Assembly: GCF_963665445.1 (NCBI RefSeq)
Contig: NZ_OY762276.1
Coordinates: 2,989,501-3,053,500, forward strand
Length of the DNA stretch: 64,000 bases
Source of the DNA: an uncultured Desulfobulbus sp.
GTDB lineage: Bacteria > Desulfobacterota > Desulfobulbia > Desulfobulbales > Desulfobulbaceae
Direction: 5' to 3'
This document shows positions 37,000 to 47,356 of this stretch, piece by piece. A program made the translations under genes and the position numbers. The notes beneath the pieces were generated by a model. The model was not told where the DNA came from. It made no database searches and was given only the letters and a program-made list of their open reading frames with translations. Position 1 is the first letter of the stretch; each line of letters begins with the position of its first letter.

Positions 37000-38151
37000 A
37001 TGAAACGGTTTTGTCTCGTCATCACCTGTGTCCTGGTCTGTACCCGATGCGCCTATGCAGATTCACGGATCTCCCAGAACGATGCCATCTCCATCGGCAA
37101 ACTGCGTTTCGGCATCAACGACCAGGAACTCTTGCTCAAACAGAGTGGGCAACAAGAACAACAACTGCTCGACGAACTGGCCCGTCTTCACCAAGAGATC
37201 CTTGCGCATCACCAAAAAATCGCGGCGCTCACGGACAAGATAGATGAGCAGCAGCGGATTCTCCAGATCAAAGAGCAGGAGATGATCAGCCTCATGCGGC
37301 AAAACGAGAGCCTGCGCAACAATCTGATGAAACGGCTCAAGGCCTACTACGTGATGGGCCGCAACGGCTTTTTCACCATCGCCTTTTCTGGCACCCCCCT
37401 GCCCGAGTTGCTCCGCTCCCAGGACGCCTTCGGCTCGCTGGTGACCTATGACCAGGAGCTGTTCAAGGAATACCGGCAGAGTATCACCGAGATCAAGCGG
37501 GTCACGGAGGCAAAGACCCTGGAAAAGACCATGCTGGAGAAGTTCCTCGCCGATGCGGATCAGGAAAATACGGCCCTGAAAAAAACCTCTGCGGAAAAAA
37601 ACGAGCTCCTCAAACGGGTGCAGGCACAAAAAGGCTTGTATCAGTTGGCTCTCAAGGAGATGCACAAGGCAGAACGCGAGCTCGAGGCACATCTTCGCAA
37701 CAGGGAGCAGCCTTCTTCTCCCCCGCTGACAGGCACCTTTGTAGACAACAAAGGCCTGTTGCAGCCGCCGCTCTGGGGCGAGGTCGTTCGCCGGTTTCAT
37801 CAACCGGATACGGACGACGACCCCACCTTTGAAAACGGCATAACCATCAAAACCCCGGCCAACACCGAGGTGTACGCCGTCTTCAGCGGTACGGTCCTCT
37901 TCGCCGGCCCCATGCTCGGCTACGGCAACATGGTCATCATCGATCACCGCCAGCAATACTATTCGGTCAGCGCCCGCCTGGGACAACTCCGCGTGCGGCC
38001 GAAACAAACCATCAGCCCAGGTCAGATTATCGGCGCCACCGGGAAAAACAGTGATCGCCGCGGCGGCGAATTTTACTTTGAAATCCGTCGCGACGCCGTT
38101 GCGGAAGATCCGTTGACCTGGCTGAGTCCCGGCAGCCTTGCCTTGCCCTGA
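37000..38151 (+). CDS. EnvC-like murein hydrolase activator (coiled coil plus degenerate LytM domain)
   Basis: 383 residues. A signal peptide (MKRFCLVITCVLVCTRCAYA) is followed by a long two-part coiled coil (about 25-235) and a C-terminal M23/LytM domain (about 265-380). The usual zinc and catalytic residues are absent: the HxxxD position reads ENGITIKTP, the second motif reads SARLG instead of xHLx, and the final HFE motif reads YFEIR. This loss is the mark of EnvC-type activators, which stimulate amidases rather than cut the wall themselves. The gene lies six bases after ftsX, as expected for an FtsEX-dependent activator. The amidase partner is not in the window. Confidence 0.85.
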   Translation: MKRFCLVITCVLVCTRCAYADSRISQNDAISIGKLRFGINDQELLLKQSGQQEQQLLDELARLHQEILAHHQKIAALTDKIDEQQRILQIKEQEMISLMRQNESLRNNLMKRLKAYYVMGRNGFFTIAFSGTPLPELLRSQDAFGSLVTYDQELFKEYRQSITEIKRVTEAKTLEKTMLEKFLADADQENTALKKTSAEKNELLKRVQAQKGLYQLALKEMHKAERELEAHLRNREQPSSPPLTGTFVDNKGLLQPPLWGEVVRRFHQPDTDDDPTFENGITIKTPANTEVYAVFSGTVLFAGPMLGYGNMVIIDHRQQYYSVSARLGQLRVRPKQTISPGQIIGATGKNSDRRGGEFYFEIRRDAVAEDPLTWLSPGSLALP

Positions 38152-38298
38152 TGCAGGGAGCATGGATTGGGGGCCGGACAAGGATAACCATTGCCTCATC
38201 GGCTAAATCCCGTTAAACTACATGTAATTCGCGGCATTACTCTGCCCCTGAGATCATTTCATCTCGAACGCTGCCGTCTCCGGTGCCTGGCCAACTTC

Positions 38299-39654
38299 AT
38301 GACACGCCCAATACTCACTTTCTTTGTCTGTTGTTTTTTCGCGGTATCCACTGTCCATGCCGAAAACGGTAAACAAGAACGGGACCTCTACCGGGACCTG
38401 GAAACCTTTGCCAACGTGTTGACCCTGATCCAGCAGTACTATGTGGACGAGGTGAACAGCAGCAAGGTGATCAATGGGGCGATAAACGGCATGCTCGGCT
38501 CGCTGGACCCCCACTCGGCCTACATGACCGCGGAGGATTTCAAGGCCCTGGAAGAGGAAACCTCCGGCAGTTTCACCGGTATCGGCATAGAGATTTCCGT
38601 CCGTGACGGGGTCCTCACCGCTGTGGCCCCCATCGAGGGCACGCCGGCGGACAAGCAGGGGATCAAGCCGGGCGATCAGATCATCCGCATAAATGGCGAG
38701 CTGACCAAAACCATGACCTTGATGGATGCGGTGAAAAAGCTGCGGGGCGAGGTCGGCACCAAAGTCACCATCACCATCCATCGGACCGAGTGGAAGGAAC
38801 CCAAGGATTATGTCCTGACCCGTGAAGCCATTCCCCTGATCTCGGTCAACTCCATGGAACTGGAGCCGGGATTTGGCTACATCCGCATCTCCAACTTTCA
38901 GACCTCTACCACCAAGGATACCCTGGACGCGCTGAACAATTTGCGCAAAAAACGGCCCCTGCAGGGGCTGATCCTGGACCTGCGCAACAATCCGGGCGGA
39001 CTGCTTGACCAGGCGGTCAAAGTTTCCGACATCTTTCTCGACAAGGGCGTCATCGTCACCACCAGGGGGCGCTACAAGGAAGAACAGATGATCTTCGAGG
39101 CCCACCCCGACGGGCAGCCCAACGATTTCACCATGGTGGTCTTGGTCAACAGCGGCAGCGCCAGCGGCTCGGAGATCGTGGCCGGAGCGTTGCAAGACCA
39201 CAAGCGGGCCATCATTCTCGGCACGACCACCTTTGGCAAGGGGTCGGTGCAAACCGTGCTGCCGCTGCCGGAGGGAGCCGGACTGCGTCTGACCACAGCC
39301 AAGTACTACACCCCCAGCGGCGACTCCATTCAGGCCACCGGCATCAAGCCGGACATGGTGGTCCCCCTGAATCCGTATCTTGCCGACAGCAAGGAAAAAA
39401 CCGACACCCCTGTGCAAGCAACGGCCACGGTCCGCGAAAAGGACCTGCCCAACCATTTGAAAAACGAGACCCTTGGTCCGGGAAAGCGGCCCGCCAAGGA
39501 AAAAGAGGTGGGGAATCAGGAGGAGAACTTCCAGCGGGTCGACGAAATCCAGCAGGTCAGCAAGCGCCTGGAACAGGACAACCAGTTGCGCACAGCGCTG
39601 ATCATCCTCAAAAGTCTCCACTTTGCCGCTGATCAGCGCAAAGGGAAAAAGTAA
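38299..39654 (+). CDS. ctpA: C-terminal processing peptidase (S41 family)
   Basis: 451 residues from the ATG at 38299, which opens a signal peptide (MTRPILTFFVCCFFAVSTVHA); the longer TTG frame hides it. Order: helical N-terminal segment, PDZ domain (FTGIGIEISVRDGVLTAVAP...GIKPGDQIIRING), then the S41 catalytic core with the serine in NSGSASGSEI and the lysine in TFGKGSVQT. The C-terminal 90 residues are charged and helical. Periplasmic proteases of this kind trim cell wall hydrolases or other envelope proteins. It follows the EnvC-like gene and is likely part of the same operon. Confidence 0.92.
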   Translation: MTRPILTFFVCCFFAVSTVHAENGKQERDLYRDLETFANVLTLIQQYYVDEVNSSKVINGAINGMLGSLDPHSAYMTAEDFKALEEETSGSFTGIGIEISVRDGVLTAVAPIEGTPADKQGIKPGDQIIRINGELTKTMTLMDAVKKLRGEVGTKVTITIHRTEWKEPKDYVLTREAIPLISVNSMELEPGFGYIRISNFQTSTTKDTLDALNNLRKKRPLQGLILDLRNNPGGLLDQAVKVSDIFLDKGVIVTTRGRYKEEQMIFEAHPDGQPNDFTMVVLVNSGSASGSEIVAGALQDHKRAIILGTTTFGKGSVQTVLPLPEGAGLRLTTAKYYTPSGDSIQATGIKPDMVVPLNPYLADSKEKTDTPVQATATVREKDLPNHLKNETLGPGKRPAKEKEVGNQEENFQRVDEIQQVSKRLEQDNQLRTALIILKSLHFAADQRKGKK

Positions 39655-39716
39655 TTCTCCCCCAACAGACAGGCGCGACGGACTCGCGCGGCTGTGATGG
39701 GCCCTGCAACCGCCTG

Positions 39717-40616
39717 CTAGGCCAGGCCCAGGTCCTTGAGAATGGTCTGGTTACCGGTCCAGTTTTTTCGCACCTTGATCCACAGATGCAATCGCACCCG
39801 GCAGCCGAGCAGGTGCTCGATATCGGCGGTGGCCTGCTTGCGGATCGTTGCCAGCATCTGTCCCTTCTGGCCGACCAGGATCCCCTTCTGGGAACTGCGT
39901 TCCACCAAGATGGTGGCATGGATCACTACCGGTTGTCCCTCCTCGAAACTGTCGATCACCACCGCCGTTGAATAGGGCACCTCGTCCCGGGTGAGGAGAA
40001 ACACCTTTTCCCGGATGATTTCCGAGGCGATGAACCGCTCGGTGGCATCGGTGGGCAGATCGTCGGGGTAATACTGCGGTCCTTCGGGCAGATGCCGCAC
40101 CAACTCGTCGGTGACGATATCGACGCCGCTTCCCTGCAAGGCGGAGATGGGGACAATGGCGCTGAAGGGATGAAGCGCGCCGTACCACTCCATCACCGGC
40201 AGCAGCTGCGTCGGCTCGAGCAGGTCGACCTTGTTGAGCGCCAAAACCACCGGCGTGGTGATTTGGTCCAGGTAGCCCTTATACTCTTCCGCCCGCTGTT
40301 CCAGCTTCTTGGCCAGCATGTCGGTCGCATCGACCAGAAAGAGCACCACGTCCGCCTCTGCAAGGCTCTCAAACGCCACCCGGACCATCTGCCGGTTCAT
40401 CTCCTCCCGCGCCTTGTGCAGACCGGGGGTATCGAGCAGAATCATCTGGTAGTTTTCGCCGGTGACAATCCCCATGATCCGGTTGCGGGTGGTTTGCGGC
40501 TTGGGAGTGACGATGGCGATCTTGAGTTGCAACAGGTGGTTGAGCAATGTCGACTTACCGGCATTGGGCGGGCCGATAATTGCGGTCACCCCGGAGCGAT
40601 GGCTGATGGTGTTCAA
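39717..40616 (-). CDS. era: GTPase Era
   Basis: 299 residues with a TTG start at 40616. A GTG at 40697 gives 326 residues, but the shorter form matches the usual 300-residue Era and has a GAGG upstream. G1 GPPNAGKST (Ala where most Era proteins have Val), G2 region TTRNRIMGI, G3 DTPGLH, G4 NKVD, G5 SAL. The C-terminal KH domain carries QKGILVGQKGQMLATIRKQA. Era binds the 3' end of 16S rRNA and helps assemble the 30S subunit. It is divergent from the RNase gene. Confidence 0.92.
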   Translation of the reverse strand: MNTISHRSGVTAIIGPPNAGKSTLLNHLLQLKIAIVTPKPQTTRNRIMGIVTGENYQMILLDTPGLHKAREEMNRQMVRVAFESLAEADVVLFLVDATDMLAKKLEQRAEEYKGYLDQITTPVVLALNKVDLLEPTQLLPVMEWYGALHPFSAIVPISALQGSGVDIVTDELVRHLPEGPQYYPDDLPTDATERFIASEIIREKVFLLTRDEVPYSTAVVIDSFEEGQPVVIHATILVERSSQKGILVGQKGQMLATIRKQATADIEHLLGCRVRLHLWIKVRKNWTGNQTILKDLGLA

Positions 40617-40740
40617 AATAATTACGTGCCTCGAGGCGCTATTGGGGGAATTTCCCAGAAGAAAGTAATGACAAAGAGGTGGAATCCTGCTATCCACTGT
40701 AGCTTACCATGACCTTTAAATTGCACAAAGTAAAGTACCA

Positions 40741-42744
40741 ATGATCTCCTCCGGCAGCCTTATCGAATTTATTGACGGTGGCAAGTTCCATTGCGGCTTC
40801 GTCACCGGCGTTGCCGAAAAAAAGATCCAACTTGTCAGCCAGAACGGCCGCGAGATGTATCTGGCCGCCTCCCGTGTCCTTTCCGTTTCCCGAAATCCCC
40901 TGGCCCTGCCCCCGACCCGCGAGGCGCTGACCGCTGTTTTGCAGCAGGCTGCAGCTGAACGCGCCCAACTGGCCAAGACCATCGACCTGGCGGAGTTGTG
41001 GGAAATCATCCATGAAGACGCCGACCAGGACTTGGCCCCCGACCTGTTTGCCGACCTGCTGTTCGGCAGCGCCAGCAGTGATGACCAGCATGCGGCCTTT
41101 CTCCGCGCCGTCTTTGCCGATCCCCTCTATTTCAAGTTCAAGAACGGCCTCATCGCCACCCACACCCCGGAACAGGTGGAGCAGCTGCAGCTGCAGCGAC
41201 AGCGCGAGGCGGAAAAGGAGCAACTGCTTGAACAGGCGGTCAGCGGGTTTCAAGCCCTCAGTCAGGGGAAAAACCTGGAGGGCGAGGCCTGGCTTGAGCG
41301 GGAGCAGTGTCTTGAGTGGCTGCGTCAATCGGTCCTGTTCGGTGCCGAGGCAAGCGAAGACGAGTTCATCCGCCAGGTCCTGAAAAAGGCCGGGTTGCAC
41401 GCTCCCCATGCCGGATTGGACCTCCTGGTCCAGGCCGGGATCTGGGAGCCCGACGAAAATCTGACCCTGTTGCGTTCCGACCAGCCCATCGAATTCGACG
41501 ATGCTAGCCAGGAGGAGGCTCTTTCCCTCAGGGAGGCCACCTTGGACGAGTTGCTCGCCGATGCCAAGCGCAAGGATCTGCGCAGCCTGAACACCCTGAC
41601 CATCGACGGTACCTTTACCCGAGATTTCGACGATGCGGTCCATGTCTGCCGCAAGGAGGGCGGGCTGATCGAGGTGGGGATCCACATCACCGATGTCAGT
41701 TACTATGTCTCGCCCAAGAGCGCTCTCTTTGCCGAGGCCCGGGAACGCGCAACCTCGATCTATTTCCCCGAGGGGCAGATTCCCATGCTGCCCAAGAACC
41801 TCTCCCTCGACCTCTGCAGCCTGATCCAGGGGAAAATTCGTCCGGCCATCAGTTTCCTGGTCAACTTTGACGCCCAGGGTACCCTCCTCCGCAGCTCGAT
41901 CGTGCCCTCGATCATCGAGGTCAAAAGGCAGCTGAACTACCGCGAGGCCGACAGCCTCATCGACCGCGATCCCGATCTCAAGCTGCTCAACACCATCCGC
42001 CAGCAGCTGCGCCAACAGCGGGTCGATCGCGGTGCGCTTCTGCTGTCGCTGCCGGATGTCAACCTCGACATCCGCGATCGCCAGAATATCCAGGTCATCC
42101 TCAGCCCGGTGGATACGCCCTCGCGCAACCTGATCTCCGAACTGATGATCCTGGCCAACGGCCTGGCCGCGGCCTACATGACCAACCGAGAGGCGCCGGG
42201 CCTGTTCCGCTCGCAGCCGCCGCCCAGACGACGGATCATCTCCGGGGTGCAGAACAGCTTGGCGGATATCGCCTACCAGCGAAGATTCCTTTCCCGCGGC
42301 GAGCTGACCTCCCATCCCAAACCGCACAGCGGCCTGGGTCTCAACAGCTACACCACCATCACCTCCCCCATACGCCGATTTCTCGACCTGGCCATGCAGC
42401 ACCAGTTGAGCCACATGATCCACGGTCGGGGCATCCTCTTCTCCGGCGAGGAATGCAAGACCTTTGCCGGGGTGATTCAGCAGAAACTCGGCCGGGCCAA
42501 CGCACTGCGCCAGCAGCGGCACCGCTACTGGATTCTGCGCTATCTTGCCCCGAAAGAGGGGCAACGACTCAATGCACTGGTCGTCGGCATTGGCCCCAAA
42601 CGGGTCAACCTGCTGCTCTGCGATTGCCTCTTTGATGTGGACCTGCCGCCCAACCCGGCCTTTCCCGTTGATCCCGGGGATACGATTCGTATCCGCCTCT
42701 CCCGGGTTCGCCCGATGGACAATGTCCTGCGGGTCGAATGGTAG
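40741..42744 (+). CDS. RNase II/RNase R-family 3'-5' exoribonuclease
   Basis: 667 residues. The RNB catalytic core has [15 protein letters not shown], giving the Asp cluster of the active site, followed by [14 protein letters not shown]-type text and the C-terminal [20 protein letters not shown] motif. The last 70 residues are S1-like. The N-terminus ([19 protein letters not shown]) looks like the SH3-type barrel of the cyanobacterial/organellar RNase II lineage rather than the cold-shock domains of E. coli enzymes. It degrades RNA from the 3' end. The start is 124 bases from era on the opposite strand. Confidence 0.88.
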   Translation: MISSGSLIEFIDGGKFHCGFVTGVAEKKIQLVSQNGREMYLAASRVLSVSRNPLALPPTREALTAVLQQAAAERAQLAKTIDLAELWEIIHEDADQDLAPDLFADLLFGSASSDDQHAAFLRAVFADPLYFKFKNGLIATHTPEQVEQLQLQRQREAEKEQLLEQAVSGFQALSQGKNLEGEAWLEREQCLEWLRQSVLFGAEASEDEFIRQVLKKAGLHAPHAGLDLLVQAGIWEPDENLTLLRSDQPIEFDDASQEEALSLREATLDELLADAKRKDLRSLNTLTIDGTFTRDFDDAVHVCRKEGGLIEVGIHITDVSYYVSPKSALFAEARERATSIYFPEGQIPMLPKNLSLDLCSLIQGKIRPAISFLVNFDAQGTLLRSSIVPSIIEVKRQLNYREADSLIDRDPDLKLLNTIRQQLRQQRVDRGALLLSLPDVNLDIRDRQNIQVILSPVDTPSRNLISELMILANGLAAAYMTNREAPGLFRSQPPPRRRIISGVQNSLADIAYQRRFLSRGELTSHPKPHSGLGLNSYTTITSPIRRFLDLAMQHQLSHMIHGRGILFSGEECKTFAGVIQQKLGRANALRQQRHRYWILRYLAPKEGQRLNALVVGIGPKRVNLLLCDCLFDVDLPPNPAFPVDPGDTIRIRLSRVRPMDNVLRVEW

Positions 42745-42746
42745 AC

Positions 42747-42775
42747 GCCCGGTGCATCACCGCCATCCACCGGGC
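42747..42775 (+). other. GC-rich hairpin after the exoribonuclease gene
   Basis: GCCCGGTG (42747-42754) and CACCGGGC (42768-42775) form a perfect 8-bp stem with a 13-base loop, right after the stop. No T-tract follows, so it may be a 3'-end stabilising structure or a weak terminator. The rest of the 290-base gap before the DUF4390 gene shows nothing I can name. Confidence 0.35.
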
Positions 42776-43034
42776 CCATGCTCCCTCGAGATCGCTTTCC
42801 GCTTCTCCGGAAGGGGCAAGGCCAGGCGTCGCTAGTCATGGACAAAACCGCCCCGATCAGGTATATCCACAAAGAATGTTTTTTGATGGTTCAGAAGAGT
42901 CGTTCTCAATGACCGGCAACACCGTTCCGCGCCCGCCTTGCCCCTTGGCCGAAAAAGCGCGCTTGTTCACTTATATGGGTACTTACGAGTCCATCAAGAT
43001 CGAGGCCGCCCTTCTCGCGTCCTTTTACCATACG

Positions 43035-43610
43035 ATGAAACAACGACACCTACCACTGCTGCTCCTCTGTGGCTTCCTTCTGGTCATCCATCCCGGCATG
43101 GCCTGGTCCGCCAGGGAGATCGCCCCGGAAATAAAAGATATTATCGTCACCACCTCCGATGCCGATCTCTTACTGTTTGCCACGGTGAAAAACGGCTTCA
43201 CCCAGGAGATGGTCCAAGAGGTCCAATCCGGAACCCCGATCGTTTTCACCTTCAATCTGGAGTTGGTCAAAACCAGCGATCACTGGCTGGATACCAGTCT
43301 GGTAGAAACGGCGGTGACCCATACCCTGAGTTACGATCCCCTGCTGCAGGAATACCGGATCGCCTTTTCCAACCTGCCGAACAAAGCAATGACGACCAAG
43401 GACCTGGAGCAGGCAAAAAAACTGATGGCCGAACTCAATGGCGTCAAGGTGATCGCGCTTGCCAACCTGGTTCCCGATGCCCCCTATGCGATCCACTTCA
43501 AGGTGGTGCTCAAGAAAGGGTCCCTGCCCCTGGGGATGCAGAAAATCCTTCCCTTCTCTTCGCTCTGGAATTTCGAAACCGACTGGCGCACCATCGAATT
43601 CCGCTACTGA
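43035..43610 (+). CDS. DUF4390 domain protein, exported
   Basis: 191 residues from the ATG at 43035, which opens a signal peptide (MKQRHLPLLLLCGFLLVIHPGMAWS); the same frame open further upstream is untypical. The mature part (IKDIIVTTSDADLLLFATVKNGFTQEM... ending in WRTIEFRY) matches the DUF4390 pattern often found beside NtrY-like kinases. Function unknown; the position suggests a periplasmic accessory to the sensor encoded 16 bases downstream. Confidence 0.78.
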   Translation: MKQRHLPLLLLCGFLLVIHPGMAWSAREIAPEIKDIIVTTSDADLLLFATVKNGFTQEMVQEVQSGTPIVFTFNLELVKTSDHWLDTSLVETAVTHTLSYDPLLQEYRIAFSNLPNKAMTTKDLEQAKKLMAELNGVKVIALANLVPDAPYAIHFKVVLKKGSLPLGMQKILPFSSLWNFETDWRTIEFRY

Positions 43611-43626
43611 TCTCCGCCTCTAGTCC

Positions 43627-45849
43627 ATGCTGACCGCGGAACAGAGAAAGAAAAAACAACGGTTGATCCGTGCTGTCATTGGCTGCTGCCTGCTGCTTAT
43701 TCCTTTTTTAGGATATATTCAGCGCAGCCTGCTCAGCGGCGACCTCTCCCTGCCGCTTTCGAGCACCGTCCTCATCTTTGCCCTGATCAATATCAACGGG
43801 CTGCTCCTGCTGCTCATGCTCTACCTAGTGCTGCGCAACCTGGTGGAGCTGGCCTTCGAGCGCAATCAGCGCCTGCTCGGCTCCAGGCTGCGAACCCGTC
43901 TGGTAATCAGTTTTATTTCCCTCTCCCTCATTCCCACGGCCATTCTCTTTATCATAGCACTGCGCTTCGTGTCCACCTCCATGGATTACTGGTTCAATGC
44001 CCGGGTGGAAGAGTCCCTGCAGGCCTCCCTGCAGCTGGCGCAGAACACCCTGCACCAGAGCCAGGAACAGGTCAAGTACCTGGGCAAGCACTTTGCCGCA
44101 CTCCTGGAAAACGGGCTGGTCGATCTCAACGATCAGCAGGCCCTGGAACGGTTCTTCACCACCAGTATGGTCTCCGGCCTTCCGGCCTCACCCGACAGCC
44201 TGATGCTGCTCAATCCCCAGCACGAGCAGCTTGTGGCCATTCGAGGGCCGCGGCTGCAGCAGATTGCCTCGCCTTCCCTGCCCTCAGAGGCCCTTCGCCT
44301 GACCGCCGACACCGATCAAATCGAACTGGTGACCCGACGGACCACCATCGGCGAACTCCTCCAGGCCATCGTCCCGATCCGGGTGCGGTACGACCAGGAG
44401 CAGACCTGGTTTCTCATCACCAGCCTGCTCCTGCCCTCGGCACAGCTGGAGACCATGCAGGCCATCTCCGAGGGCATCACCGGTTATCAGCAGATGATCA
44501 TGCTCAAGGCACCGATCAAGTTCAGCCTGATCATCATGCTGTTGATCATCACCCTCTTGATCCTCTTTGGGGCCATATGGTTCGGTTTCTACATTGCCCG
44601 AGGACTGACCGGCCCAATCAACAAACTGGCCGAGGCCACCAAGAGGGTCGCGGACGGGGACGTGGAATTCATCGTCGAGAAGGAGACCGATGACGAGATG
44701 GGCATGCTGATCGACTCCTTCAACTCCATGACCGCGGAGATCCTCGCCTCCAACCGGCAGCTGGCCCAGACCCATCGGGCTCTTGAAAACAGCAACGAGA
44801 TCTCCGAGCAGCGGCGGCGCTACCTGGAGACGATCCTCAAAAACGTCGCTGCCGGCGTTATCGCCCTGGACGAAAACAACCGCATCACCACCATCAACCG
44901 TTTTGCCGAAGAGTTGCTCGCGATTCGTCCAGAGTCCTTTATCGGGCGCAATTTTCATCAAGCCCTGCCCAAACAGCATGCCCAGATTGTCGAGAGTTTT
45001 TTACGCGAACTCCTGCATAGCGGCAAGGCGACCATCGAGCGCCACCTGCGGATCACCATCCGCCGGGGTGAGGCCTTGAGCCTGCAGGTCAACGCCACCC
45101 GCATGATCGATGAACGGCAGCAGCCGATCGGGTTCGTCTTTGTGTTCGACAACCTCACCAACCTGGAAAAGGCGCAACGGTTGGCTGCCTGGCAGGAGGT
45201 TGCCCGGCGCATTGCCCATGAGATCAAAAATCCGCTCACCCCGATCCAGCTCTCGGCCCAACGGTTGCGCAAGCGCTACCTGGAGACCATCCCGGATAAT
45301 CGCGATATTTTCGACCAGTGCACAGCCACTATCATCAACCAGGTGGAGGAGATCAAAAACCTGGTGAGCGAATTCTCCGACTTTGCCCGCATGCCGCAAC
45401 TGCACAAGGAACGCAAGGACCTGGGCCGCCTGGTCCGCGAGATGGTCCTGCTCTACCAGGAAGCCCACAAGCACCTCGCCATCAGCTGCGACATCGACCC
45501 AAGGCTGCCGGAGTTTCTTTTTGATGCGGTGCAGATCAAACGGGTGCTGATCAATCTGTTGGATAACGCGGTCTCGGTGATGGGAAAGGAAGGGCATATT
45601 TCAGTGAGCCTAGGGTTCGGCCAGGACGACGCCACCGCCCGGCTTGAAGTGGCGGACAACGGACCAGGTATGAGCGACGAGGTCAAGCTGCGGGTTTTCG
45701 AACCCTACTTCTCCACCCGCAAAACAGGAACCGGCTTGGGCCTGGCCATTGCCCAAACCATTGTCCACGAGCACGGCGGCCTCATTCGAGCAAGCGACAA
45801 CCTCCCCGCAGGCGCGGTCTTTGCGGTTGAGCTGCCGCTTCAGACCTGA
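43627..45849 (+). CDS. NtrY-like membrane histidine kinase
   Basis: 740 residues. Several N-terminal TM helices (about 12-33, 43-65, 95-120 and about 298-325), a periplasmic segment between, then HAMP (about 325-375), PAS (about 390-500; ILKNVAAGVIALDENNRITTINRFAE), HisKA with RRIAHEIKNPLTPIQLSAQR (His about 531), and HATPase with DNGPGMS and GTGLGLAIAQ. The architecture and H-box text match NtrY, which senses nitrogen or redox/envelope signals in various bacteria. Its partner response regulator follows. No ntrB/ntrC pair is adjacent, so the nitrogen role is not established. Confidence 0.9.
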   Translation: MLTAEQRKKKQRLIRAVIGCCLLLIPFLGYIQRSLLSGDLSLPLSSTVLIFALININGLLLLLMLYLVLRNLVELAFERNQRLLGSRLRTRLVISFISLSLIPTAILFIIALRFVSTSMDYWFNARVEESLQASLQLAQNTLHQSQEQVKYLGKHFAALLENGLVDLNDQQALERFFTTSMVSGLPASPDSLMLLNPQHEQLVAIRGPRLQQIASPSLPSEALRLTADTDQIELVTRRTTIGELLQAIVPIRVRYDQEQTWFLITSLLLPSAQLETMQAISEGITGYQQMIMLKAPIKFSLIIMLLIITLLILFGAIWFGFYIARGLTGPINKLAEATKRVADGDVEFIVEKETDDEMGMLIDSFNSMTAEILASNRQLAQTHRALENSNEISEQRRRYLETILKNVAAGVIALDENNRITTINRFAEELLAIRPESFIGRNFHQALPKQHAQIVESFLRELLHSGKATIERHLRITIRRGEALSLQVNATRMIDERQQPIGFVFVFDNLTNLEKAQRLAAWQEVARRIAHEIKNPLTPIQLSAQRLRKRYLETIPDNRDIFDQCTATIINQVEEIKNLVSEFSDFARMPQLHKERKDLGRLVREMVLLYQEAHKHLAISCDIDPRLPEFLFDAVQIKRVLINLLDNAVSVMGKEGHISVSLGFGQDDATARLEVADNGPGMSDEVKLRVFEPYFSTRKTGTGLGLAIAQTIVHEHGGLIRASDNLPAGAVFAVELPLQT

Positions 45850-45910
45850 TAAGATGCCCGCTCAAGGCGACCCTTTCCCCCGGTTTTTGCCACAGCCACT
45901 GCACCGTTTT

Positions 45911-47275
45911 ATGCCTGAAACCATCCTCATCATCGACGACGAAAAAGCCATCTGCGAAAGTCTGGGCGGAATACTCTCCGACGAGGGCTTTGTCCCCCTG
46001 CTCGCTCCTACGGCCGAGGAGGGACTGCAGATACTGGATGAAAAGGACATCCATCTGGTGCTGCTGGATATCTGGCTTCCGGGCATGGACGGACTCGAGG
46101 CGCTCAAGCTGATCAAACAGCGCTTCAGCCTGCCGGTGATCATGATCTCCGGGCACGGCACCATTGAAACCGCAGTGCAGGCCACCCGCATCGGCGCCTT
46201 TGATTTCATCGAGAAACCGCTCTCCTACGACAAAACCATCCTCGCCATCCGCAAAGGCCTGCAGCTTGCCCAGCTGGAGCGGGACAACCAGGCGCTGCGG
46301 GAAAGCCGGCCGGTGCTCAAGCGCATCACCGGCAGCAGCCCCCAGGTCGCCCTGCTGCGGCAACAGATTGAACGGGTCGCGCCCACCGATGCCTGGGTGT
46401 TGATCCGCGGCGGGCACGGAACCGGCAAGGAGCTGGTGGCCCAGACCATACATCGCCACTCCCAACGCGGCAAACACCCGATGGTGGCGGTCAACTGTGC
46501 GGCCATTCCCGAAGAGCTGATCGAATCCGAACTGTTCGGCCACGTCAAGGGCGCCTTTACCGGGGCCACGGAAACCAAGAAGGGTAAATTCGATCTGGCC
46601 AACGGTTCCACCCTCTTCCTTGATGAAATCGGCGACATGAGCCTGAAAAGCCAGGCCAAGGTGCTACGCATCCTCCAGGAACAACGCTTTGAACGGGTGG
46701 GAGGGTCGCGCACCATCGAAGTCGATGTCCGCGTGCTGGCCGCGACCAACAAGAATCTGGAAGAGGAGATCGAGCTGGGCAACTTCCGCGCCGATCTCTT
46801 CTATCGGCTCAACGTGGTGCCGATCGAGGTGCCGGACTTGAACGACCGTCGGGAGGACATCCCCCTGTTGGTTACGGATTTCGTCAGTCAGTTCAGTAAG
46901 AAAGGGGTGGGGGTCAAACAGTTCGCCCTTGATGCCCTCAAGCTCCTGCAGCAGCACAACTGGCCAGGCAACGTCCGCGAGCTGCGCAACCTGGTCGAAC
47001 GGCTGGTGATCATGACACCAGGGGATCTGATTGAAGCAGACGATGTCGCCCTCTTCCTCGGCCCCCCCCCGCCAGATGCTATACCGCCCTTGGGCGCACC
47101 CGCGACCTACGGCGACCTCCCCTTCAAGGAGGCCCGACGTCGTTTTGAAACCGACTATCTCAACGCCAAACTGGCGGAAAACGACGGCAACATCTCCAAG
47201 ACCGCGGAACAGATCGGTATGGAACGCAGCCACCTTCATAAAAAAGTCAAGGCCCTGGGGATAGCGGTCAAATAG
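45911..47275 (+). CDS. NtrX-like sigma-54-dependent response regulator
   Basis: 454 residues using the ATG at 45911 (MPETILIIDDEKA); an upstream ATG at 45854 is possible but adds non-family residues. Receiver domain with phosphoacceptor Asp53 (LLDIWLPGMDG) and ISGHG. The AAA+ domain has RGGHGTGKELVA (Walker A) and GAFTGA near residue 214, the sigma-54 contact loop, plus LFLDEIGDM (Walker B). A C-terminal Fis-type HTH ends the protein (NISKTAEQIGMERSHLHKKVK). Activates sigma-54 promoters when phosphorylated, most likely by the adjacent kinase. Confidence 0.93.
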   Translation: MPETILIIDDEKAICESLGGILSDEGFVPLLAPTAEEGLQILDEKDIHLVLLDIWLPGMDGLEALKLIKQRFSLPVIMISGHGTIETAVQATRIGAFDFIEKPLSYDKTILAIRKGLQLAQLERDNQALRESRPVLKRITGSSPQVALLRQQIERVAPTDAWVLIRGGHGTGKELVAQTIHRHSQRGKHPMVAVNCAAIPEELIESELFGHVKGAFTGATETKKGKFDLANGSTLFLDEIGDMSLKSQAKVLRILQEQRFERVGGSRTIEVDVRVLAATNKNLEEEIELGNFRADLFYRLNVVPIEVPDLNDRREDIPLLVTDFVSQFSKKGVGVKQFALDALKLLQQHNWPGNVRELRNLVERLVIMTPGDLIEADDVALFLGPPPPDAIPPLGAPATYGDLPFKEARRRFETDYLNAKLAENDGNISKTAEQIGMERSHLHKKVKALGIAVK

Positions 47276-47356
47276 CCCCCTGCCTGTCGAATTCATCCGG
47301 GGAGTAGAAAACGACCTCTCCCCTTCCTGCACATTTTCCCCTTCATGAGGTATCCC

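Noticed and set aside
40617..40697. GTG start at 40697 for era
   Set aside because: The 27-residue extension is unlike Era, and the TTG at 40616 gives the usual length with a GAGG site.
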